From contig MEQB01000064.1 in the NCBI GenBank assembly GCA_001770015.1, positions 95,107-159,106 of the forward strand: a DNA stretch of 64,000 nt, in the 5' to 3' direction. Origin of the DNA: Bdellovibrionales bacterium RIFOXYC1_FULL_37_79 (GTDB lineage: Bacteria > Bdellovibrionota > Bacteriovoracia > Bacteriovoracales > Bacteriovoracaceae). Shown one piece after another: positions 7,885 through 16,550 of this stretch. Each line of letters opens with the position of its first letter. The first letter of the stretch is position 1. A program made the position numbers and the translations under genes. The notes under the pieces were generated by a model that saw nothing but the letters and a program-made list of their open reading frames with translations, did not search any database and was not told the DNA's origin.

Positions 7885-8544
7885 TTATAAGGGGCTTATA
7901 CCTTCTTTGATTGCAAAGCGGATCAGCTGGGCAACAGAAGTGATTTTTAATTTTTCCATGATTTGTAAACGATGAGATTCTACAGTTTTAGGGCTGACAT
8001 TTAACTGGTGGGCGATTTCTTTGGTGGAGAGTCCATCTGCGATTAATTTTAAGATCTCGCTTTCTCTGGGAGTTAAGCTGGACGCATTGGTTTCGCACTT
8101 TTGAGAAGGATTTTGTAAGTTTAAATATTCTTGGATGACCAGATCATTAATGGTTGAGCTTAAAAAGATTCTATTATCAAGTACGGTTTTAATGGCAAGT
8201 ATTAGTTCTTCAAAGGCACATTCTTTAAGAATGTAGCCATCGGCGCAGACCTTCAGTGCAGATAAAACAAAATGTTTTTCCTTATGCATGGATAAGATTA
8301 AAATTTTGGTATTAGGGTAGTCTTTTTTTATCATTTGGGTTGCTAAAAGTCCGTCCATTGGTCCCATTGAGATATCTATGATGGCAAGATCAATACAATT
8401 ATTTTCAAAAAGTTTAAGTAATTCATTTCCGTTTTGGGCCTCACCAACGATCGTCAGGGTTTTTGATTTTTTCTCAATCAGCGAGCGAAGTCCATCTCGG
8501 ACAATTTTATGATCATCGGCAATGGCAATATTTATTTTCCTCAT
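7885..8544 (-). CDS. NarL/FixJ-type response regulator
   Basis: A 219-residue regulator with an N-terminal receiver domain (acidic pair ADDHK at residues 9-13, phospho-acceptor Asp57 in LAIIDISMG, conserved LKE near residue 109) and a C-terminal LuxR-type HTH (LTPRESEILKLIADGLSTKE and VSPKTVESHRLQIMEKL, about residues 152-205). It should bind DNA as a dimer after phosphorylation. Its ATG overlaps the stop of the kinase gene by 4 bp (ATGA), so the two are translationally coupled and almost certainly form one cognate pair. The target genes are not evident; amt lies immediately downstream on the same strand. Confidence 0.9.
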   Translation of the reverse strand: MRKINIAIADDHKIVRDGLRSLIEKKSKTLTIVGEAQNGNELLKLFENNCIDLAIIDISMGPMDGLLATQMIKKDYPNTKILILSMHKEKHFVLSALKVCADGYILKECAFEELILAIKTVLDNRIFLSSTINDLVIQEYLNLQNPSQKCETNASSLTPRESEILKLIADGLSTKEIAHQLNVSPKTVESHRLQIMEKLKITSVAQLIRFAIKEGISPL

Positions 8545-9182
8545 CGTGGGTGCTCGCTTGGATCAAGAGGAATTTCTATACTGATCAAGGTTCCTTTTGG
8601 TTGTGGTTTGATTAAAAAATGACCATTTAGACAGTTAATTCTTTCCATAACACTCATAAGGCCAAAACCAAAATTTTGATTTGGTTTTATGCCAATGCCA
8701 TTGTCTTCTATTTTTATTATTAATGCCCTGTCGTTAAACATAAAACGGATAGAAGCCATGGAAGCTTTCGAATGTTTTACGATATTGATGAGTAGCTCAC
8801 TAATGGAGCGGTAAAGATAAATGCGTTGGTTTTCTCCCAGGTCTGGGATTTTATCATGATCAAAGTTAATCTTTAGGCTGTGGCGTAGTTGTAAATTTTC
8901 GATAAGGTTTTCGATTGCCACGCCAAGACCAAATTTATGCAAGGTCATGGGACTCAATTCGGTGACCATGTCACGGGAGTATTTTATGCATTTTTCGGTT
9001 AAAGATAGTGCATAATTTATTTCTCCATCCAGTCCGCAAAAGACAGCATTCCCTTGTATTTTTTTTAAAGTAAGTCTGATCATGGCCAATGCTTGACCCA
9101 AATGATCATGGAGGTTTTCGGCCAGTTCCTTTTTATTTTTTTCTTCAATTATAAAGAGATCATTCACTTTGAGATCTTTCAC
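8541..9182 (-). CDS. Soluble NarX/DegS-type histidine kinase core without sensor domain
   Basis: A short kinase (213 residues) that consists of little more than the HisKA_3 dimerisation/phosphotransfer helix pair (ELAENLHDHLGQALAMIRL, phospho-accepting His25) and an HATPase_c domain (ELLINIVKHSKAS N-box, IEDNGIGIKPN G1 box, FGFGLMSVMERI G2 box). There is no transmembrane segment and no PAS or GAF domain, so it must sense a cytosolic signal through another protein or through its short N-terminal helix. It starts at GTG 9182, preceded by AAGGAT, and is coupled to the response regulator gene by a 4-bp overlap. Confidence 0.88.
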   Translation of the reverse strand: MKDLKVNDLFIIEEKNKKELAENLHDHLGQALAMIRLTLKKIQGNAVFCGLDGEINYALSLTEKCIKYSRDMVTELSPMTLHKFGLGVAIENLIENLQLRHSLKINFDHDKIPDLGENQRIYLYRSISELLINIVKHSKASMASIRFMFNDRALIIKIEDNGIGIKPNQNFGFGLMSVMERINCLNGHFLIKPQPKGTLISIEIPLDPSEHPR

Positions 9183-9456
9183 AATTAATCCTTGTCGAGG
9201 ATGCGGTTAAAGTGGGTAGTTCTTATCACTAGATCAGCACTTTCGGCAAAAGGAATATGATGCAAGTTTGTCCTCTCCTAAATCACCATTATGTATTGGA
9301 TAACTGGGACTTAAGTACAAAGAAAGGCAAATTGAAACGTTTGAAGGTCGTCATAATTTTAGTAAAAACAGTATGTTATTAAAATATATTCCAAAAAAAT
9401 ACTGGTATGGCTTACAATAGAGTGGGAGCTTTTTTGTTTTCTAAAGTGAGTAAATC

Positions 9457-11889
9457 ATGATGAAGGTTAAAATTATTTACTGGGGCTTGTTTATTTTTAC
9501 TTTTTTATTTTTAACCGGTTGTTTTGAAAGCGGAGTGAAGGCCAAAAATTCCAAATCCAGCTCTCAACTTACCAGCACCGATGATACCAATCATGTTGAT
9601 AATACTGACACATCGACGGGTACATGTACCGTTGGGCAAAGTGAGCAAGTTGATTGCACCAATGAAAAATATGGGGCAGCCAAGGCAACCATGTTAAAAA
9701 ACTGTGTTGATACCAGTAATGGGCCTATGCTTATATCGGGATCGTGTTTGATTGATTCGTGTGTTTCTGGAAGCGTGTTAATTAATAATTATTGCGTGGT
9801 TAACACGTGTGCTGGTGGTAGCGCTCAATCGTGCGCAATTCAAAACGGATCAGGAATTCAAAGTCGAACTTGTGCAAGCGGCGTGTGGTCCGATTGGGGA
9901 GCTTGTACGGTTCAAAGTTGCAATACAGGCTATGTGCCATCAGCTAATACCTGCGTTTTGTCAGGTTGCACAGGGGCAACAAATCAGGCGTGTTCAGTGG
10001 CAAATGGAATTGGCAGTCAAAGTAGGACGTGTAACAATGGAGCTTGGTCAGCCTGGGGAGCTTGTGTGGCTCAAAGTTGTAATACAGGTTATCGGTTGGA
10101 AAATAATACTTGTCTGACCAATGTGTGTACGGGAAGTACCTCGCAAGCTTGCGGGGTAACAAATGGAGTTGGAATTCAAAATAGGACTTGCACTAATGGG
10201 GTGTGGTCGGCGTTTGGTAGCTGTACGGTTACAAGTTGTAATCAAGGTTATCATTTGGAAAATAATAAGTGTCTTACCAACGTATGTACAGGAAGTACCT
10301 CGCAAGCTTGCGGGATAACAAATGGAGTTGGAATTCAAAATAGAACTTGCACTAACGGAGTTTGGTCGGCGTTTGGTGGCTGCCTGGTTAGTAGTTGTAA
10401 TTCCGGTTATGTAAAGTCAGGAAACACATGTACTCCAACGGTGTGTTCCGGACTTTCCACTCAGTCATGCACGGTGACCAATGGGATCGGGGGGCAGGCG
10501 AGAACGTGTAATTTGGGAGTGTGGTCAGCCTGGGGAGCTTGTACGGTTCAAAGTTGTAATCAAGGTTATCGTTTGGAAAATAATGCGTGTGTGTTACCGA
10601 CTTGTGCTGGGGAAAATACTCAGGTGTGTGGAGTGCAAAACGGGATGGGGCATCAGATACGAACATGCAATAATGGAACTTGGTCAGCCTGGGGAGCTTG
10701 TATTGCCCAAACTTGTAACCAGGGCTACCAGCTGGTGGGGGGACTTTGTAGCGCCATGGTTTGCATCGGCGATGCCACCAGGGCCTGTAGTGAAAACCAC
10801 GGCAGTGGAATGCAAACCAGAGAGTGCAGTTTGGGTGTGTGGAGTAATTGGGGAACATGTGCCATCAGCTCATGTGATGCCGGATATAGATTTGAAAATA
10901 ATGTTTGTATTTTGAATGTTTGTGAAGGTGATAGTGCCAGAACATGTACCGTCAGTAACGGAACTGGGGTGCAAAGTAGAACGTGCACTAATGGTGTGTG
11001 GTCGGCATATAGCTCTTGCAAGGCTTCCTTTTGTAATAGTGGATATGTGGTGCAAAATGGTATTTGTGTGGCGGTTGAGTGTGTGGGCAATAGTGCTTTT
11101 GCCTGTTATGTTGAAAATGGGATAGGTGTTCAAACTAGGTATTGTAATCTTGGGCAGTGGAGTGATTACGGTGATTGTACAGCGACTAGTTGTAATAATG
11201 GTTTTAGTTTGGTAGCTAATTCCTGCAGGCCAACTACATGTGGAGGAATTTCATCGCGTTCTTGTAGTGCCACTAATGGAATTGGAATTCAAAGTAGAAC
11301 TTGTAATAATGGTGTGTGGTCCGCATATGGAGTTTGTAAAGCGGTTAAGTGTAATAGTAATGCCGAACTTATCAATGGTAGTTGTGTAATTAAGACCTGT
11401 CTGGAAAGTAATACCCAAAGTTGCTCGGATTCAACAGGATCTGGTATTCAAGTGAGGAGTTGCACGAATGGAATCTGGGGACCTTACGGGGAATGTTTAA
11501 AAGAGAAATGTGTTGCAGGCTATGAGGTTAAAAATCAGCAATGTGTTCCTGTTACTTGTCAAAATCTATCAACTCAAATGTGTTCGGTAGAAAATGGAAC
11601 TGGAATGCAAAAACATTTTTGTCAAAACGGAGTCTGGTCCAGTTGGGGACCGTGCGTATTAAAAGAGTGTGCAGGAGTTAATAATACAGATTATTTAATG
11701 GACGTAACCAACAATAGATGCATTTGTTCGGTTTATGCGACTCAAAGTTGTACAGGTGTTCATGGTAGCGGGATTAGAACGCGTTCCTGTCAAAATAATG
11801 TATGGAGCGCTTATTCAGTTTGCCAGCTGTACTACTGTGAATCTGGTTATACGCTGAATGCGGCCAATAACACTTGTGATCCCAATTAA
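9457..11889 (+). CDS. Repeat lipoprotein with 13 tandem six-cysteine (TSP1-like) repeats
   Basis: An 810-residue exported lipoprotein: basic N-terminus, hydrophobic core, lipobox LTGC with lipidated Cys22, then a Ser/Thr/Asp-rich linker and a short cysteine-containing region. From Cys118 to the C-terminus it is built of 13 units of about 53 residues. The typical unit has six cysteines, with a core of NGxGxQxRTC, NGVWSAWGxC and CNxGYxLxNNxC. The WSxWGxC element preceded by an RTC segment recalls thrombospondin type-1 repeats, and the CxxGYxxxxxxC element recalls EGF-like turns; this is resemblance, not proof. The protein is likely a disulfide-rich surface stalk or adhesin. A start at the second ATG (9460) is equally possible. 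It ends in a strong bidirectional terminator. Confidence 0.85.
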   Translation: MMKVKIIYWGLFIFTFLFLTGCFESGVKAKNSKSSSQLTSTDDTNHVDNTDTSTGTCTVGQSEQVDCTNEKYGAAKATMLKNCVDTSNGPMLISGSCLIDSCVSGSVLINNYCVVNTCAGGSAQSCAIQNGSGIQSRTCASGVWSDWGACTVQSCNTGYVPSANTCVLSGCTGATNQACSVANGIGSQSRTCNNGAWSAWGACVAQSCNTGYRLENNTCLTNVCTGSTSQACGVTNGVGIQNRTCTNGVWSAFGSCTVTSCNQGYHLENNKCLTNVCTGSTSQACGITNGVGIQNRTCTNGVWSAFGGCLVSSCNSGYVKSGNTCTPTVCSGLSTQSCTVTNGIGGQARTCNLGVWSAWGACTVQSCNQGYRLENNACVLPTCAGENTQVCGVQNGMGHQIRTCNNGTWSAWGACIAQTCNQGYQLVGGLCSAMVCIGDATRACSENHGSGMQTRECSLGVWSNWGTCAISSCDAGYRFENNVCILNVCEGDSARTCTVSNGTGVQSRTCTNGVWSAYSSCKASFCNSGYVVQNGICVAVECVGNSAFACYVENGIGVQTRYCNLGQWSDYGDCTATSCNNGFSLVANSCRPTTCGGISSRSCSATNGIGIQSRTCNNGVWSAYGVCKAVKCNSNAELINGSCVIKTCLESNTQSCSDSTGSGIQVRSCTNGIWGPYGECLKEKCVAGYEVKNQQCVPVTCQNLSTQMCSVENGTGMQKHFCQNGVWSSWGPCVLKECAGVNNTDYLMDVTNNRCICSVYATQSCTGVHGSGIRTRSCQNNVWSAYSVCQLYYCESGYTLNAANNTCDPN
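9808..11889 (+). repeat. 13 tandem coding repeats of about 159 bp
   Basis: Thirteen in-frame units of about 159 bp encode the six-cysteine modules of the lipoprotein. Units 3 and 4 (about 10126-10443) are nearly identical in DNA over their first 110 bp, including many silent positions, which points to a recent tandem duplication, while the last three units are the most diverged. Confidence 0.9.
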
Positions 11890-11893
11890 TGTT

Positions 11894-11932
11894 AAAAAAA
11901 AGGCCACTGGTTTAACAGTGGCCATCTTTTTT
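11894..11932. terminator. Bidirectional terminator between the repeat lipoprotein and hppA
   Basis: GGCCACTG (11902-11909) and CAGTGGCC (11916-11923) form an 8-bp GC-rich stem with a 6-nt loop, with an A-run on the left and TCTTTTTT on the right, so it works for both convergent genes. Confidence 0.9.
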
Positions 11933-11947
11933 ATATTAACTTAAAAA

Positions 11948-14290
11948 CTAAAAAAGATAATCAAGTAGTTTTTGTAGCCATCCACCGTAAGCAACAACAA
12001 CGCCAGAGAAAACAACTGAAACCATACTCATAACTTTTAAAAGGATATTGAGTGAAGGTCCTGAAGTATCTTTGAAGGGATCACCTACGGTATCACCAGT
12101 TACGCATGATTTGTGGGTAGGACTGCCCTTGCCCCCGAAATTTCCTTTTTCAACAAATTTCTTAGCATTGTCCCATGCTCCACCTGAGTTATTGAGCATG
12201 ATTGCCAGTGCAAAACCAGTGGTCAAACTTCCAATTAATAGACCAAAAACACCGGTGACACCAATTAAAAGTCCGGTGGCCACGGGTACCAGAATGGCCA
12301 AAAAGGAAGGTATAATCATTTCTTTTTGAGCACCTTTAGTGGAGATCGCAACGCATCTGGCGTAGTCTGGTTTTCCTGACCCATCCATGATGCCTGGGAT
12401 TTCCTTAAATTGTTTTCTAACTTCAGCAACCATTGCTTGCGCTGCTCTTCCAACTGCTTTCATCGTTAAAGCGCAGAATAAAAAGGCAACCATTGATCCT
12501 ATAAACATTCCGACCAGTACATAAGGATTCATGATGGTTAATTCATAGGCTTCTACAAAACTGCTGATTTGGGCGCTTGATACATCAATTGCTCCAGTGG
12601 CGGCGGCTTGCATTTTATTGGCCGCAAATTTAATTCCACCAATCTCGAAAATTCCACCAGCTTCAGTGGCATATTTTCCAATCCAAATTCGAACTTCCTC
12701 AATATAAGCAACTAGAAGTGCCAGTGCGGTTAAGGCTGCTGAACCAATGGCAAAACCTTTACCGGTGGCTGCAGTGGTATTGCCAAGCATATCGAGTGCA
12801 TCGGTTCGAACTCTGACTTCTGGACCGAGGTGAGCCATTTCAGCGTTTCCTCCGGCGTTGTCGGCGATTGGGCCGTAAGCATCGGTAGCTAAAGTTACCC
12901 CCAAAGTTGCCAGCATACCAACTGCCGCAAAACCGATTCCGTAAAGTCCCATTGAAAAATTGGTGAGACCACCAGCGAAGGCGTAAGAGAGAACGATGGC
13001 AGCAGAAATGGTCAGTACCGGAATGGCAGTGGACTTCATCCCTACGGCAATCCCTTCAATGATAGTAGTTGCGTGTCCCATTTGGGCTGCAGTTGCGATA
13101 CCTTTGGTGGGTGCATATTCATCTGAAGTATCATGTTCAGTTGATTGACCAATGATAATACCAGCAAGCAGACCGGTCATAACGGAAAGAGCAATTTTCC
13201 AATCAAGACCGAGTATTGGTAGAACAATAAACGCTGCAATGGCGATTAAGAGGGATGGAACCCAAACGCTGATACCAAGAGCGGTAAGCAGATTCTTTTG
13301 AGTGGCTTCTTCTTTGGTTCTCACCAAGAAAATTCCGATGACTGATAAGACGGAACCTATACCAGCGATAACCATGGGAGCGATGACATAAGATAAAAGT
13401 TTGTCTCCTGAAACTGCCAGTGAAGCTCCGATAGCTGCTGTTGCTAAAATACATCCACAATAGGATTCGTAGAGATCAGCACCCATACCTGCAACGTCAC
13501 CAACATTGTCACCGACGTTATCAGCAATGGTGGCCGGGTTTCTTGGATCGTCTTCTGGAATATTAGCTTCAACTTTTCCAACCAGGTCAGCACCCACGTC
13601 AGCGGCTTTGGTATAAATACCACCACCGACTCTCGCAAAAAGAGCTTGAGTTGAAGCACCCATACCAAAAGTTAGCATCGTGGTGGTTACGGCAACCATT
13701 TTACCTTTTATAAATATTTCGTCGGCAAGCCAAGCTGGATCAAAAGTGGCACCGGCAGAAACCAGACCAATATGTTCAGCGAGACTGACTGAGAGACCAA
13801 AAATATTATGGTCGTATAACATATTTAATCCCCAGTACCATAAGGTGATATCAAGTAAGCCGAAACCCACTACCACTAGTCCCATGACTGCGCCAGCGCG
13901 GAAAGCAACTTTTAAACCTTGGTTTAGAGATTGTTTGGCCCCCCAAGCAGTTCTTGAACTGGCCTCTGTTGCAGTTTTCATACCTATGAAACCACATAAA
14001 CCTGAGAAGAAACCGCCGGTTAAAAAGGCGACGGGAACGAAGGGATTTTGAATACCCATGAAAGCTAGAATAGTTAACAGAAGAACGAGTACGATAAATA
14101 CAAGTCCCACTACGCTATACTGCTTTCTTAAATAAGCATAAGCGCCCTCTTGAACATACCCGGCAATTTCTTTCATTCGATCTGTTCCTCTGTCAAAACT
14201 CATGACAGATTTAAAGAAATACAGAGCAAAAATTAATGCTAAAACTGATGCGATTGGAGCGATCCAAAAATAACATGGTATCGAGCTCAT
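11948..14290 (-). CDS. hppA: Membrane-bound pyrophosphatase (ion-pumping, K+-dependent type)
   Basis: Hydrolyses PPi and pumps H+ or Na+ across the inner membrane. The 780 residues carry about 16 hydrophobic segments and the catalytic signatures [20 protein letters not shown] and [20 protein letters not shown], followed by ADLYESY. The ESY glutamate is the position that bacterial ion-pumping PPases keep and plant enzymes lack. The potassium-dependence site reads [10 protein letters not shown] (Ala/Gly where K+-independent enzymes have Lys/Thr), so the enzyme should be K+-dependent. Whether it moves Na+ or H+ cannot be settled from motifs alone. The ATG at 14290 follows AAGGAGG. It sits beside tpiA, gap and a PPi-type phosphofructokinase, which fits a PPi-based energy economy. 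Confidence 0.95.
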   Translation of the reverse strand: MSSIPCYFWIAPIASVLALIFALYFFKSVMSFDRGTDRMKEIAGYVQEGAYAYLRKQYSVVGLVFIVLVLLLTILAFMGIQNPFVPVAFLTGGFFSGLCGFIGMKTATEASSRTAWGAKQSLNQGLKVAFRAGAVMGLVVVGFGLLDITLWYWGLNMLYDHNIFGLSVSLAEHIGLVSAGATFDPAWLADEIFIKGKMVAVTTTMLTFGMGASTQALFARVGGGIYTKAADVGADLVGKVEANIPEDDPRNPATIADNVGDNVGDVAGMGADLYESYCGCILATAAIGASLAVSGDKLLSYVIAPMVIAGIGSVLSVIGIFLVRTKEEATQKNLLTALGISVWVPSLLIAIAAFIVLPILGLDWKIALSVMTGLLAGIIIGQSTEHDTSDEYAPTKGIATAAQMGHATTIIEGIAVGMKSTAIPVLTISAAIVLSYAFAGGLTNFSMGLYGIGFAAVGMLATLGVTLATDAYGPIADNAGGNAEMAHLGPEVRVRTDALDMLGNTTAATGKGFAIGSAALTALALLVAYIEEVRIWIGKYATEAGGIFEIGGIKFAANKMQAAATGAIDVSSAQISSFVEAYELTIMNPYVLVGMFIGSMVAFLFCALTMKAVGRAAQAMVAEVRKQFKEIPGIMDGSGKPDYARCVAISTKGAQKEMIIPSFLAILVPVATGLLIGVTGVFGLLIGSLTTGFALAIMLNNSGGAWDNAKKFVEKGNFGGKGSPTHKSCVTGDTVGDPFKDTSGPSLNILLKVMSMVSVVFSGVVVAYGGWLQKLLDYLF

Positions 14291-14449
14291 TAACCCTCCT
14301 TAAAAAAAGTAAAAAATTATTAAAATGAATATAAATTTTCCACTTGATTATGATCGAAACAGTCAAGTTTGTATATCTATAAACTAATAAATTGATGGAA
14401 TCAAAATATTAGTTTTACGTTGCTTGTTTATTTTTGTTTTTATAGTATG

Positions 14450-14486
14450 AAGGAGGTTTTTGTTGATCAATAGGAGTGTTTTATGA
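14450..14486 (+). promoter_or_regulatory. Strong upstream Shine-Dalgarno and 7-codon minicistron before tpiA
   Basis: AAGGAGG (14450-14456) sits 6 nt before a TTG (14463) that opens a 7-codon frame ending in TGA (14484-14486), which overlaps the tpiA ATG (14483). A second site, AGGAG (14472-14476), serves tpiA itself. This looks like a translationally coupled leader or a tandem ribosome landing site; translation of the minicistron is not shown. Confidence 0.3.
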
Positions 14487-15220
14487 CGAGAGAAAAGTAT
14501 ATAGTTGGAAACTGGAAAATGAATCAAACCTTGGCCGAAATTGAGCATTTTTTTGTTGGTTTGAAGGGAAAGAAAAGAGGTGTGCGAACCTGGATTGCTC
14601 CGCAGGCTATGCATCTTAAAACTGTTATGGACTATGCCAACATGCTGGATATAAGAGTCGGTGCACAAAACTGTGCCGATCACCAGTTTGGAGCATACAC
14701 CGGAGAGTTATCCCCATTTTCCCTTAAGGATTTGGGAGTTCATTTTACCCTGATAGGACACTCCGAAAGAAGACAGATTTATGGCGAATCGGATGAATTA
14801 TTGAATGCGAAAACTCAGCAGGCACTTCAAAGCGGTCTAAGGGTTATTTTTTGTGTCGGGGAAACTTTGGAAGAGCGAGAAGCTAATAAAACTAAAGAGG
14901 TTGTGGCCTATCAAATTTTAAATGGCCTAAAAAATATTTCTGAAAAATATAGAAGAAGAGTTAAAATTGCCTATGAACCAGTGTGGGCCATCGGTACAGG
15001 AAAGACTGCAACTAGTGAACAAGCACAAGAAGTGCATGCTTTCATTCGTCATGAAATGCTTTCTCAAGTGCAGCTTTCTTCGCAGGAAACCATTATTTTG
15101 TATGGTGGAAGTGTCAAGCCATCGAACATCAAAGAACTTTTATCGCAAGAGGATATTGATGGTGCTTTAGTCGGGGGAGCCAGTCTGAAGGCAGAAGATT
15201 TTTTACAACTTTGTATTTGA
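14483..15220 (+). CDS. tpiA: Triosephosphate isomerase
   Basis: Interconverts dihydroxyacetone phosphate and glyceraldehyde 3-phosphate in the cytosol. At 245 residues it is of normal length and has all active-site elements: the substrate-binding NWKMN at residues 10-14, the histidine in LIGHSERRQIYGE, the catalytic Glu in IAYEPVWAIGTGKTAT (mobile loop 6 included), and the phosphate-binding ILYGGSVKPSN and ALVGGASLK near the C-terminus. It is transcribed towards gap, which is convergent, with a shared bidirectional terminator between them. Confidence 0.96.
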   Translation: MTREKYIVGNWKMNQTLAEIEHFFVGLKGKKRGVRTWIAPQAMHLKTVMDYANMLDIRVGAQNCADHQFGAYTGELSPFSLKDLGVHFTLIGHSERRQIYGESDELLNAKTQQALQSGLRVIFCVGETLEEREANKTKEVVAYQILNGLKNISEKYRRRVKIAYEPVWAIGTGKTATSEQAQEVHAFIRHEMLSQVQLSSQETIILYGGSVKPSNIKELLSQEDIDGALVGGASLKAEDFLQLCI

Positions 15221-15240
15221 TCGACACATAAATGGAAATA

Positions 15241-15271
15241 AAAAAGCCAAGAATGTTCTTGGCTTTTTTTA
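15241..15271. terminator. Bidirectional terminator between tpiA and gap
   Basis: AGCCAAGAA (15245-15253) and TTCTTGGCT (15256-15264) form a stem extended by an A-run on the left and seven T on the right, so it terminates both convergent genes. Confidence 0.9.
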
Positions 15272-15288
15272 TTGATCATTTTTTCTAG

Positions 15289-16299
15289 CTAGAGAGATTT
15301 TCCCATAAGTTCAAATAAATTGACACATTTTGCAGAATATGCGTATTCGTTATCATACCAAGAAACCAGTTTAACCATGTTATTTTCAATGACCATGGTA
15401 CTTTGTGCATCAAAAATTGAAGTGTGTGCATCACCTATGATGTCAGTTAGAACAATGGGATCTTCGGTGTAATAAAGGATACCTTTCATAGGACCGTTGG
15501 CAGCTTCTTTAACTGCGGCATTTATTTCTTGAACGGTGGCATTTTTTTTCAAGATGACAACCAAGTCTACCAGGGAGCCCACCTGGGTAGGTACTCTCAT
15601 GGCACAACCATTAAGTTTTCCTTTGAGTGCAGGAATAACCAAACCAACTGCCTTAGCCGCACCAGTAGAGGTCGGAATAATATTGGTGGCAGCACTGCGG
15701 GCCCTTCTCAAATCTTTATGTGGGGCATCTATAACCTGTTGGTCGTTTGTGTATGAGTGAATGGTTGTCATGAGACCTTTTTCAATTCCAAAATTGTCGT
15801 GAATGACTTTGGCCAAAGGAGCAAGACAGTTGGTTGTGCACGAGGCGTTGGAAACTAATTTATCAGAAGCTTTTAAGGTATCTGAGTTAACACCATAGAC
15901 GATAGTGGCATCTACATCTTCCGCACTCTTGGAAGGAACTGAAAGGAGGACTTTTTTTGCTCCGCCTTGAATATGCTTGGTTATGCCCGCTCTATCTCTA
16001 AAGATACCAGTTGATTCCAGCACTATATCAACACTTTTATTTCCCCAACCAATATTGGCAGGATCTTTTTCGGCCGTTATTTTAATCGTTTTTCCATTAA
16101 CAGTTATGGAATCCTCAGAAGACGTCACTTCACCCTTGAATCGCCCCATGATTGAATCGTATTTTAAAAGGTGGGCCAATACATTTGGCTGTACAAGGTC
16201 ATTAATGGCCACCACTTCAATATTTTTGTGGTTTTGTAAAATTCTAAAGACAGTGCGGCCGATGCGGCCAAAGCCATTGATTCCAATTTTAATCGTCAT
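15289..16299 (-). CDS. gap: Glyceraldehyde-3-phosphate dehydrogenase
   Basis: NAD-dependent oxidation and phosphorylation of glyceraldehyde 3-phosphate. Visible are the Rossmann motif GINGFGRIGR at residues 6-15, INDL after the second strand (acidic residue typical of NAD preference), the catalytic SNASCTTNCLAPL near residue 150, the anion-binding HSYTNDQQVIDAPHKDLRRARSA region and the C-terminal WYDNEYAYSAK. The length of 336 residues is standard. The ATG at 16299 is preceded by GAGGAG. It is divergent from the phosphofructokinase gene, with about 250 bp between their starts. Confidence 0.96.
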   Translation of the reverse strand: MTIKIGINGFGRIGRTVFRILQNHKNIEVVAINDLVQPNVLAHLLKYDSIMGRFKGEVTSSEDSITVNGKTIKITAEKDPANIGWGNKSVDIVLESTGIFRDRAGITKHIQGGAKKVLLSVPSKSAEDVDATIVYGVNSDTLKASDKLVSNASCTTNCLAPLAKVIHDNFGIEKGLMTTIHSYTNDQQVIDAPHKDLRRARSAATNIIPTSTGAAKAVGLVIPALKGKLNGCAMRVPTQVGSLVDLVVILKKNATVQEINAAVKEAANGPMKGILYYTEDPIVLTDIIGDAHTSIFDAQSTMVIENNMVKLVSWYDNEYAYSAKCVNLFELMGKSL

Positions 16300-16550
16300 A
16301 ATTAACTCCTCGTTTAAAAAAGATATACCTAATATTGGTAACGCTTAAGTGAGACTATTTCAACTTAAAAAAGCGAAAGACAATCTGCAAAATAACCTGA
16401 CCAAATTTATCAAAATTAATTCTTGATCGTTTCTAAACTTAAAAAACAAATTTACCCACTACATCTTATGCTATAAGCGAGAGATAATATGATTAATTGA
16501 ATTTTTTATAAAATGAAATTGTTTCCAACGAAGTTGTTAAGGAGATGGTT

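Noticed and set aside
10388..10858. Long antisense and shifted-frame ORFs across the repeat lipoprotein
   Set aside because: They arise from the periodic repeat DNA; the plus-strand frame has the signal peptide, lipobox and cysteine pattern.
13203..14051. ORFs on both strands inside hppA
   Set aside because: hppA is a perfect family match in the minus frame; the others are shadows without ribosome-binding sites or family signals.
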